Below are positions 35,453-43,530 of a stretch of 64,000 nt of DNA, piece by piece. A model generated the notes under the pieces. The model was not told where the DNA came from. It saw only the letters and a program-made list of their open reading frames with translations, and searched no databases. Position numbers and translations under genes: made by a program. The DNA is from DATJHM01 sp963777355 (GTDB taxonomy: Bacteria > Chloroflexota > Ktedonobacteria > Ktedonobacterales > Ktedonobacteraceae), in the NCBI GenBank assembly GCA_963777355.1, contig CAVZQK010000074.1:15132-79131 (forward strand), read 5' to 3'. Positions within the stretch are counted from its first letter, which is position 1, and every line of letters begins with the position of its first letter.

Positions 35453-37390
35453 ATGAGCAATCTCTCTTCCTCCTCACTCACCTACCGGGTGGCTGCGATT
35501 TAATATGAGCCGACGCTCGGCGAGAAAGAAAAGAACATTCGAGATCTGTTGCGCCTGGTAGAGCAGGCGGCTCAGCATGGAGCGCGGCTAATTGTACTCC
35601 CTGAGATGGCAACAACGGGCTACTGCTGGGCTTCGCGCCAGGAGATAGCGCCTTTTGTTGAGGCTATTCCGGGGCAGACAACAGAACGCTTTCAGATGCT
35701 AGCGAGCCGCTACCAATGTTATATTGCGCTTGGCATGGCAGAGGTCGATTTTGCGACCAATGTCTATTATAATAGCGTTGTCCTGCTTGGTCCCCAAGGG
35801 TTGGTTGGAAGTTATCGAAAGATCCATTCTTATATAGCAGAGCCGCGTTGGGCGAGAGATGGGGATCTGGATATTCCAGTATGGGAGACAGAGCTGGGGC
35901 GTTTAAGTGCACTTATTTGCATGGATGGATCTTACTTTGAAGCAGCGCGTGTTGCGGCATTGCGCAAGGCGGATGTACTCATTTTTCCGGTCAACTGGGA
36001 TAACGAGAAATGTCCACATAGCTGGTGGATGGCGCGTGCATTTGAAAATGGGCTCTATATCGTGACCGCCAACCGCTATGGTCGAGAACGAGGGGTACAA
36101 TTTGGTGGTGGGAGTTGTATTCTCAATCCAGATGGTACACTACAAAGCTACGTTGACAACGGAGAAGCGATTGTACTAGGAGAGATAAATCTTTCGCGCT
36201 CGCGTGACAAACGCTGGGGTGATGCGACAGAAATGCTGGGAGATCGCCTGGCTGATCGGCTGCCAGAGGAGTACACATCGTTAATACAGAACACGTATTT
36301 GTGGGAACCGCTACGCTATCATGGTCTCTACGATCTAGGCGAACTGCCACCGGGTCAGCTCTCCTGTGCAGGAATTGTACAAACAAACCTCGAACAGATT
36401 TCGCCACATTCCACCTTAGAAGTGCTCAGTACATTACAAAATCAGCTCCGCACATGTATGCGAGATGCAGCGCCAGCCATTCCCGACGTATTGGTCCTCC
36501 CAGAGCTACTACTACCGGGGCCAGTACCTATGACGCGGGGACAAGCGGCGACAGCCGACGAGATTACAGCCTATTACCAGGAAGGTGCAATTACTATTCC
36601 CGGTCCCGAAACCGCAGCCCTCACCTCTCTAGCAGGAGAGCTACAAATCAGCATGGTTCTGGGCGTAGCGGAGCGGACAGAGCAGGGCTACTTTAATACA
36701 GTGTTATTGATTGATCCAGAAGGCATCTATGGGACCTATCGTAAATTGCATCTGACCGAGCGGGACCGGCTCTGGGCGACGCCGGGCAACCTCGGGCTAC
36801 TCACATTTGACACACCTGCGGGACGCATTGGTCTAGCGACAGGATACGATGTACTTTTTCCAGAGACATTGCGCGTATTAGCGGGTCAAGGAGCAGACCT
36901 GGTATGTGCCCCTGCCCTCCTCAACTTTCCGGAACCAATTGGTTTACCCCCGACAAGCATCCAGCATACAATAGTCACCGGACCCGACGAGTTTGATCCT
37001 TTTCATTATCTTATCTGGCGAGTACGAGCGGCAGAACACCAAGTCTATCTCGCACTAGCAAACTGGAAGGGAGAGAAGAACGGTATCCGAGCGAACGGAC
37101 TAAGCGGCATCTTCTCGCCTGGTATGAGCAGCTATCCCTGGTTAGAGGTCATCGCAGATGAAGAAGAAACAGGCCTGATGATGATGACTATTGATACACG
37201 CGAACAACGGACAGGGCGGCGCACCACACGAATGCTGGAATATAGTCCTGGGGATATGGCTGGTTCTCTCACAGGAGAATTAGCGTATAACATTCTGGAT
37301 ACAATTCCAGGAAACCTAGTGCGTAGTAAGCCGCTATTGCGCAAACGGCAACCCTTCTGGTATCTAGACCTTGTAAGGAGAAATCGTTGA
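35453..37390 (+). pseudogene. Double-nitrilase (carbon-nitrogen hydrolase) gene with in-frame TAA at codon 17
   Basis: ATG 35453 has AGGAG 6 nt upstream and opens a frame that hits TAA at 35501-35503, then continues in the same frame to 37390 (645 codons). Around the stop the reading is RVAAI-stop-YEPTLGEKEKNI; nitrilases have Gln there (VAAIQ), so CAA to TAA is likely. Domain 1 has all catalytic residues: Glu in VLPEMATTGYCW, Lys in GSYRKIHSY, Cys in ALICMDGSYFE. Domain 2 keeps Glu (LVLPELLLPG) and Lys (GTYRKLHLTE) but has GLATGYDVLFPE, Gly in place of the catalytic Cys. A TTG at 35549 could restart translation but would remove the first strand. Substrate unknown (amidase/nitrilase/carbamoylase group). 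Confidence 0.8.
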
Positions 37391-37429
37391 GACTGGGCGA
37401 AGGTAGCTAACGCTCTCACCTGGACACCT

Positions 37430-37538
37430 TTTTCTGGGAAGGTGAAACCATGCGCGCCGATCTGCGGGGCGAGAGGGACCATCGGCGAGCGAGGTCAGAG
37501 ACTCCCAGAGGGGGCACGGTCAACAGCCGACCCTAGCG
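37430..37538 (+). repeat. Composite dispersed repeat (family A, long form)
   Basis: Blocks in the same order as at 2515-2615: CCTTTTTCTGGGAAGGTGAA, ACCATGCGCGCCGATCTGCG, ATCGGCGAGCGAGGTCAGAG, then CTCCCAGAGGGGGCACGGTC and AACAGCCGACCCTA. Includes the CCCAGAGGG hairpin also found at 34817 and 41950. It follows the nitrilase gene by 40 bp. Confidence 0.7.
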
Positions 37539-37582
37539 GAATTCTCCCTATTTGCATCCCCAAATTTTTTCTCATTCCTGAA

Positions 37583-37602
37583 GTTGTTCAAAATTGAACA
37601 AC
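37583..37602. promoter_or_regulatory. 20-bp palindrome, possible operator
   Basis: GTTGTTCAA-AA-TTGAACAAC, perfect 9-bp arms, in the 529-bp gap between the nitrilase and histidine kinase genes. A related half-site, GAACAATGTTGAATTAA, follows near 37667. A TATAAT at 37844-37849 could serve the kinase promoter. The binding protein is unknown. Confidence 0.4.
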
Positions 37603-37919
37603 GTAGTAAAAACACGCCATACAACCCGATGTCTTACTACCCAAATAAAGGGATGGCATTGAATAGAACAATGTTGAATTAAGGCACTTTGGAAACCAGA
37701 TAGATACATGAAGACAAGCAACTCCCCGAATAGTGAATCAGATGAATCTAAGACAACTATTGCCAGAACTGGAAAATTTCTGAAATGGGCATTATAGAAG
37801 ATTTTACCTCCTATCCAACGATAAAACGATAGAAAAATGAGATATAATTTAGATAACAAAGTGTAAAATGGTCGAATATACTGCTAACAATTGTTATTCC
37901 TGTTTGGTAAGGATTGTAG

Positions 37920-40919
37920 GTGAATACGCCATTGATAACAAAAATAGCTCCTGAATATTTAAAAAGATTAACACGCGACAATTTCATTCTCACTTTTTTT
38001 ACTGGCTTATTTATTCTTGGCAGCTTATACGCGCTCTACAGCCATCCCGGTGGTGGACAAATGAGCCAGGATTTTGCGTATGTAATATACGCGATCAGTG
38101 CATTCATAGGTGCAGGCTGGACACTACAAACATGTTATCGAGGCAGCCGTGGTCCTGTAAGTTTAACACAACGCTACAGAATAGCATGGCTATTGATCTG
38201 CCTAGGACTTTGCAGCGATGGAACAGGCAGCTTGTATTGTTGGTATCTAGGACACACAGGAAACATGTCTTCTTCTCTGTATACAGATCTCTTCTTTCTC
38301 CTCTCCTATCCCCTATTTTTCATCAGTTTTCTGCTTCTGCCAACGCAGGTTCGTTTTCGCATGAGCATGGCCATCGATGCCATCATTACCACCTGTAGTA
38401 TTGCAGGAATCAGCTGGTATTTTGTAATTGGTCCACACTATTTTCAGAGCACAATAGACGCGACATCGTTTGCAAACATTACCAATTTGACAGTCAACCT
38501 CTCCTATCCCATCTTAAACATGATCGCCCTATTTACACTTTTTCTGCTCGTGCAAGGCAAGATAGAAACGAGCTTTCGTCTGCCCTATCTTCTCCTTATG
38601 CTTGGGCAGATCAGCTTTCTCTGGGCAAATACAGCGTATGCCTATCTTAGTGTCATCCAGGTCTATCAGATAGGAACCGTCTATGTAGATATATTCTGGT
38701 TTGTAGGAGTGCTCCTATGTGGTCTAGCAAGTCTTTTCCACTACACAGCGCTGGTGCGTGAGGTGAGTCAGGAACAAACCGGGGAACAGAGCGAGGTAAG
38801 CAAAGAGAGCAGTTCAGGCGGCAAGAGAGGAGTTAGAAGCTGGCAGAAAGCGGGCTTTTCTATCTATATCCCTTTTGTCGCCCTGCTCATTCTCTGTGGC
38901 TATGCGCAGATTTTTCACAAAAACGCTGTAAGCAACAGTCTGGTACTGCTCACATTGGGAGTGAGCATTATTGTTGCAGCACGCTATCTTTTAGCAATGC
39001 GAGAGAATGAGTTTCTGCTGCAAGAGAGAGAACAGCAGGGTCTGGACGCAGAAAACTTGCGATTACTCGTCATGCGGCTCAACCAGATTCTGGATATGGA
39101 TAGACTGCTGGAGCGTACGATCAGCCTGATTATCGAGGAGTTGGGTTTCACAGCGGCGCTGCTACTACTACCGGCAAAAAAAGAGAGAGAAGGTTTTCCA
39201 GTACAGATCTTTGCCAACTCAAGACTGGCCCCAATGAACAGTTGGTACAGTGCAGATAATGCACTTCTTCAGCGTATCGTGCAAGAAGGGAAAGAGACAG
39301 AGCTATCCTGGGAACAAGACTTGCACGAGGCACCCCCAGAGATGCAACATTGGTTACAACAACAGCAACTAACAGCAACCTATTTTCTGCCACTCAGGCA
39401 TCAAAACAGAGTGATTGGTAGTCTAGGAATAGCGCATAAGCAGGCAAGAAGCGTGGAGCAGCGTACACTCACACTCACCAGGGCATATTGCGAACAGGTT
39501 GCGACGATCATCGAACATGCACGTCTTTATCAAGAGGCACGTGAGCACGAAATCTTCGCGAACGCCATGACCACCATCGCAGTGCGATTGAACACAGCAG
39601 TCGTAGAAGCGGCAGAAATTGGACGGCTCATCTGCCAGGAAGGAGCCAGAGCGCTCCATGCAAACTACGTACTGCTCTATCTTGTGAACGAGCAGGAGAT
39701 TCTCGAACCGTATGCACTTTCCGTCAACGAGACACAAAAAGAGAGCGGCCTGAAGAATTTGCAAGAATTGAAAACGCTCCATGAAGTAAAAAAATGGCCG
39801 AGGATCGAGCCGCAGGAATCCGCCGCCCAGGCACTCCATGCACCTGAACCATTTCTCCATGCGATTCCACTGCCAACACTTGTGGAAAGTCGTTTTACTG
39901 GGCCAGAAACACCCTTCAACACGAGCTCCAGGCTAGCAGTAGTATCGGGGAATACGCCACAACACATCACACTTCTTGAGAAACTGAGGTCACTACGTGT
40001 GCATACGATACTCCTCACCCCGCTTATCTTGCGAGAAAAACCGGCTGGCATCGTCATTTTTGCGCGTTCAGAATTTGGAGAAATGAACGAATATCCGCCA
40101 TTCGATACTGCCGATATTCCACGAGCCCAGGGCTTTGCGGAGCAAGCGGGGGTAGCATTTACCAATGCTCGCCTCTATCAACGGCTAAAAACTGCCCATC
40201 AGCGGCTGAAGGAATTAGACCAGCTCAAAGATCAATTTATGATTACCGCATCTCATGAATTGCGTACGCCGCTGACAGCGATACAAGGATATGTAGAATT
40301 ACTCACAAATTTTGGCAAAGAGCTTACGAGCGAGCAACAGCAAGAATTTCTTCAGAAGGCGAGACAGAGCTGCGAAGAGCTAGCGATTCTGCTCAGCAAC
40401 ATCATGGATGCGAGTCGGCTGGAGGTAGAGATGGAGCTCCATCCACTTTACACAAGCAGAATTCAGGTAGATGAGATCATCAAAAGCACATTGATTATTA
40501 TTGAGCCGCAAATTACACAGGAACAGAGAGAGGTGCATCTGCATCTCGTAAATAACCTGGTAGTGATGGCCGATCCAGTGCGTTTGCGGCAGGTCTTAAT
40601 GAACATCAGTGCAAACGCATTAAAATATTCAGATCCACGAACGCCAATTAGTTTTTTTGCGCGTGCGAGCAGTGAGCCGGGGCAGGTAGTGATCAGTATT
40701 GCGGATAAGGGGAAGGGGATTGCGCCTGAAGAGCAGGTCCACATCTTTGAGAGGTTTTACCGACTGGAGAGCGATATAAATAGTGCGGTACGAGGATCGG
40801 GGCTGGGTCTTTACGTATCGAAGCGGCTGGTTGAGGTGATGGGGGGAAAGATCTGGATTGAGAGTAGAGGGGTGGAAGGAGAGGGTTCGACGTTTCATAT
40901 TCAGTTGCCGATGGCTTGA
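37920..40919 (+). CDS. Membrane sensor histidine kinase with two GAF domains
   Basis: 999 aa, GTG start at 37920 with AAGGA 7 nt upstream. Domains: about ten membrane helices in residues 20-350, GAF-like domain at about 380-540, a second, longer GAF at about 545-760, HisKA with ITASHELRTPLTAIQGYVEL (phospho-acceptor His779) and a HATPase with LMNISANALKYSD (N box), ISIADKGKGIAPEE (G1) and SGLGLYVSKRLVEVMGGKIW (G2). A small soluble or lipid signal is probably read by the helices or the GAFs. No response regulator gene lies next to it, so it is an orphan kinase. Ends before a 34-bp palindrome. Confidence 0.92.
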   Translation: MNTPLITKIAPEYLKRLTRDNFILTFFTGLFILGSLYALYSHPGGGQMSQDFAYVIYAISAFIGAGWTLQTCYRGSRGPVSLTQRYRIAWLLICLGLCSDGTGSLYCWYLGHTGNMSSSLYTDLFFLLSYPLFFISFLLLPTQVRFRMSMAIDAIITTCSIAGISWYFVIGPHYFQSTIDATSFANITNLTVNLSYPILNMIALFTLFLLVQGKIETSFRLPYLLLMLGQISFLWANTAYAYLSVIQVYQIGTVYVDIFWFVGVLLCGLASLFHYTALVREVSQEQTGEQSEVSKESSSGGKRGVRSWQKAGFSIYIPFVALLILCGYAQIFHKNAVSNSLVLLTLGVSIIVAARYLLAMRENEFLLQEREQQGLDAENLRLLVMRLNQILDMDRLLERTISLIIEELGFTAALLLLPAKKEREGFPVQIFANSRLAPMNSWYSADNALLQRIVQEGKETELSWEQDLHEAPPEMQHWLQQQQLTATYFLPLRHQNRVIGSLGIAHKQARSVEQRTLTLTRAYCEQVATIIEHARLYQEAREHEIFANAMTTIAVRLNTAVVEAAEIGRLICQEGARALHANYVLLYLVNEQEILEPYALSVNETQKESGLKNLQELKTLHEVKKWPRIEPQESAAQALHAPEPFLHAIPLPTLVESRFTGPETPFNTSSRLAVVSGNTPQHITLLEKLRSLRVHTILLTPLILREKPAGIVIFARSEFGEMNEYPPFDTADIPRAQGFAEQAGVAFTNARLYQRLKTAHQRLKELDQLKDQFMITASHELRTPLTAIQGYVELLTNFGKELTSEQQQEFLQKARQSCEELAILLSNIMDASRLEVEMELHPLYTSRIQVDEIIKSTLIIIEPQITQEQREVHLHLVNNLVVMADPVRLRQVLMNISANALKYSDPRTPISFFARASSEPGQVVISIADKGKGIAPEEQVHIFERFYRLESDINSAVRGSGLGLYVSKRLVEVMGGKIWIESRGVEGEGSTFHIQLPMA

Positions 40920-40953
40920 TCGAATTGTTGAGCGGGAATAAAGGTGCGGACTG

Positions 40954-40987
40954 CGGTGTAAATTTGGGAATTCCCAAATTTACACCG
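40954..40987. repeat. 34-bp perfect palindrome
   Basis: CGGTGTAAATTTGGGAA followed by its exact reverse complement TTCCCAAATTTACACCG, with no loop bases. It starts 35 bp after the histidine kinase stop and lies between that gene and a convergent small zinc-binding protein. No T-run flanks it. As RNA it would form a long stem; as DNA it is a candidate cruciform or protein site. Confidence 0.8.
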
Positions 40988-41071
40988 TCATCTTTCGTGC
41001 AAGAAGATGTAATCCTTGAGAGTGCCAGATGGAACTTTGCTACTAGAGCCAATCGATGTGAACCACTTTTA

Positions 41072-41260
41072 TTAATGGCTAGCGTTCTGAGTTTTTTCTT
41101 CGCGCTCGGCAGCTTTTTTTACGGCGTCGGAGGCGTGCTCTTCACAGAAGAGAAGTTTCTGGCCGTTGGGACCGCCTGCGGCTAAAATTTGTTTGTAGAC
41201 GGCTGGTTTATCGCAGCCGCTAATTTTGCAGCGTCCTGTACTTACTTTTACTGCTTTCAT
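41072..41260 (-). CDS. Small zinc-binding protein (62 aa)
   Basis: Start ATG 41260 with GGGAG upstream. The sequence RCKISGCDKPAVYKQ and LLFCEEHASDAVKKAAEREE gives C-x4-C ... C-x2-H, a likely single zinc site, with a basic N-terminus and helical charged C-terminus. No named family is recognised; similar short zinc-knuckle proteins are common in Chloroflexota. It is convergent with the kinase gene. Confidence 0.6.
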   Translation of the reverse strand: MKAVKVSTGRCKISGCDKPAVYKQILAAGGPNGQKLLFCEEHASDAVKKAAEREEKTQNASH

Positions 41261-41332
41261 GATAGTTAAGCTCCCTTGTTCTGTCTATAGTACCTTGACC
41301 GCCTGTCCTTGTTGGAGTTTACCCTCCGCGAG

Positions 41333-41381
41333 ACCGTGGTCGTCGGCGAGCAGGAGACGGTTCAACCGTCTACCCTCCGAG
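41333..41381 (+). repeat. Diverged copy of repeat family B
   Basis: GACCGTGGTCGTCGGCGAGC followed by AGGAGACGGTTCAACCGTCTACCCTCCG. The inner GACGGTT/AACCGTC stem replaces the GGGCAAGCC core of other copies, a compensated change that keeps the hairpin. Confidence 0.6.
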
Positions 41382-42060
41382 AAAGGGGAAAGGATTTGTT
41401 CTGGTTTCTCTCATCATACCACAAAGTTGTTCTCTCGCCGCAGCCGCTTTCGATCTCTGCCTACTTGTCCTGATTATAGAAACAGTCCATTTTTGTCTGA
41501 TATTCCATAAGAGATTCAGGGATTGTCTTATGTAAGACTTGCAGAAACTCTTATCTATGTAAGTGTGTTGTCCAGAGAGCGCAGGCATAGGAAGTAGAGC
41601 TAGGCGTGCTTGAGAAGGTCTTTTTTATGGCAGAGAAAGTAGAAAAAAGGGTGAAGTAGAAAAAAAGATGGAAGAAAGCGAGGGGCGCTATACTGTATGC
41701 AGTGGTTGGTGAGAGCCGAGAGGGTGCCAACTCGTTCTGTTGAGCGGTGCTCCGGGCTTGTGCCGGATTGTTCCTGTGCTAGTCGATGTTGAGCCTTGCT
41801 CCAGGCTAGCATGGTCGAGCAGCCTCCAACGGCCTCGGTCACGTGTAGCTCGCTCCGAACAGTATTTTTCGGTTCTCATCACCACAAACCCCTGTTTTGA
41901 CACAGCGTATTTGACGTGCCTCCCCTACCTCGTTTCTCCTCGGCTAGCACGGACTGAGACCCCCACAGGAGGCACGGTTAACAGCCATCCCTACCTCGTT
42001 TCTGTCGATCGAATCCTTTTGTTTGACAGGGGCGGTATGATTTAAGAAGAAAGATTTTAT
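41382..42060 (+). other. Gene-free 0.7-kb stretch with a repeat family A copy at 41950-42000
   Basis: Only short unconvincing frames. Holds GGACTGAGACCCCCACAGGA and GGCACGGTTAACAGCCATCC at 41950-41990, a family-A copy, and a CTACCTCGTTTCT sequence repeated at 41924 and 41991. No promoter or RNA gene is recognised. Confidence 0.5.
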
Positions 42061-42080
42061 TTATCCAGAGGAGGATTTTG

Positions 42081-42527
42081 ATGATCAAAGCAGAACGTCG
42101 TGCAGAGGCAACCTGGAAGGGTGATCTTCCACATGGACAGGGAACAGTACAATTTGGGAGTGGGGCGGTGGGAACGCTACCGATTACGTGGGCATCACGG
42201 ACGGAGAGGTCGGACGGAAAGACGAGTCCGGAGGAGTTAATCGCGGCGGCCCATGCTGGTTGCTATTCGATGGCCTTTTCTAATACGTTGGCGACGGCGG
42301 GGACACCACCTGAGCAGTTGACGGTGAACGCGGTCTGTACGTTGGAGCAGGTGGAAAAAGGGTTTAAAATAACGACGATGACGATTGATGTACGTGGAAA
42401 GGTACCAGGGCTGAACCAGGCGCGTTTCGAGGAGTTGGCGAGACAGGCGGAACAGGGTTGCCCAGTCTCGAATGTTTTACGAAATGGGCTGACAATTCAT
42501 CTGAACGCGCATCTAGAAAATGCTTAA
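42081..42527 (+). CDS. OsmC-family peroxiredoxin
   Basis: 148 aa, start ATG 42081 with GAGGAGG upstream. Thiol peroxidase that reduces organic hydroperoxides. The two redox cysteines are in AAAHAGCYSMAFSNTL and AEQGCPVSNVLRNG, and the N-terminal Arg/Glu region (WASRTERSDGKTSPEELI) is typical of OsmC rather than Ohr. Cytoplasmic. Stands alone between a repeat-rich gap and the convergent Clp gene. Confidence 0.92.
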   Translation: MIKAERRAEATWKGDLPHGQGTVQFGSGAVGTLPITWASRTERSDGKTSPEELIAAAHAGCYSMAFSNTLATAGTPPEQLTVNAVCTLEQVEKGFKITTMTIDVRGKVPGLNQARFEELARQAEQGCPVSNVLRNGLTIHLNAHLENA

Positions 42528-42627
42528 TGGCCCTTTATATAAGGGAAACTGGAATTCTTGCTAAAAAGAAATGCAATGAGCAGAGAGATAAGAAATCCTT
42601 GTCTCTCTGCTCATAATCGTAATCCGG

Positions 42628-43482
42628 TCAGGCGTTTACTTCGGCGTCATAGACGGGAGAAGGTTCTACTTCTTCTTGCTGGGGTTCGCGGATATCTATC
42701 TCTAATTTACCATCGGCTGCATGAACAAAGACTTCTCCGTTTTCTGGAATATTTGCCAGGAGGATGCGCAGGCTGAGGGGAACAGTTAAAAGCCGTTCGA
42801 TAGCGCGGCGCAGAGGTCTGGCTCCCTGGGTCTGGCTGAAGCCCTCTTTACACAGGAGATCGACAGTGCTCTCATCGGCGTGCAAGACCAGGCCCTGTTC
42901 CAGCAAGCGTGCGGCGAGCTCATTCATTTGTAGTTGAGTAATCTCACGGGCTTGCTGCTGATCCAGGGGATGGAAAATAATGACATCATCGATACGATTA
43001 AGAAACTCAGGGCGGAAAGTCTGACGAAGACGTTCCATTAAACGGTCTCGCTGAAGTTCCTGGCCGGTCCCCTTGATACCAGCGTGAAAGCCGCTGGGCA
43101 TGGAGCGTCCAAGCATCTCAGTACCAACATTCGAGGTCATAATCCAGACAGCATGCTGGGCATCGATAGTATGACCTTGAGCATCCGTCAGGCGGCCAGC
43201 GTCAAAGACTTGCAGGAAGAGGTCAAACACCTCTGGATGGGCCTTTTCCAATTCGTCGAGCAGAACGACAGAATGAGGGCGGCGGCGGAGCTTGCCGGTA
43301 AGCTGACCTTCTTGATCATAGCCAACATAACCGGGAGGGGCACCGACCATACGAGAGACAGCGTGCTTCTCCATATACTCCGACATATCTACACGAATCA
43401 GATGATCCTCAGAGCCAAAAATTTCCGCAGCCAGAGCACGCGCCAGTTCAGTCTTACCGACGCCGGTTGGTCCCAGGAACAT
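42628..43482 (-). CDS. C-terminal AAA+ half of the CHAT-Clp fusion (after in-frame stop)
   Basis: 284 aa in the same frame as the upstream 43531-46242 gene, separated from it only by one TAA. It is the second Clp ATPase domain: FLGPTGVGKTELARALAAEI (Walker A), VDMSEYMEKHAVSRMVGAPP, VGYDQEGQLTGKLRRRPHSV, VVLLDELEKAHPEVFDLFLQ (Walker B), LTDAQGHTIDAQHAVWIMTSN, sensor and Arg-finger region RPEFLNRIDDVIIFHPL, then ClpB_D2-small. The loop after MTSNVG is GRSMPSGFHAG; an SGF triplet stands where ClpP-binding ATPases have (I/L)GF, which is suggestive only. Without the upstream half this piece would lack its own good start; codons 43530-43483 are also open. Confidence 0.9.
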   Translation of the reverse strand: MFLGPTGVGKTELARALAAEIFGSEDHLIRVDMSEYMEKHAVSRMVGAPPGYVGYDQEGQLTGKLRRRPHSVVLLDELEKAHPEVFDLFLQVFDAGRLTDAQGHTIDAQHAVWIMTSNVGTEMLGRSMPSGFHAGIKGTGQELQRDRLMERLRQTFRPEFLNRIDDVIIFHPLDQQQAREITQLQMNELAARLLEQGLVLHADESTVDLLCKEGFSQTQGARPLRRAIERLLTVPLSLRILLANIPENGEVFVHAADGKLEIDIREPQQEEVEPSPVYDAEVNA

Positions 43483-43530
43483 AAAGACGCCAGCGGGACG
43501 ATTGCGAGGTTTGAGGCCAGCGCGAGAGAC

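Noticed and set aside
42023..42041. TTGACA plus TATGAT as an osmC promoter
   Set aside because: The spacer is only 7 bp, so the two boxes cannot work together.
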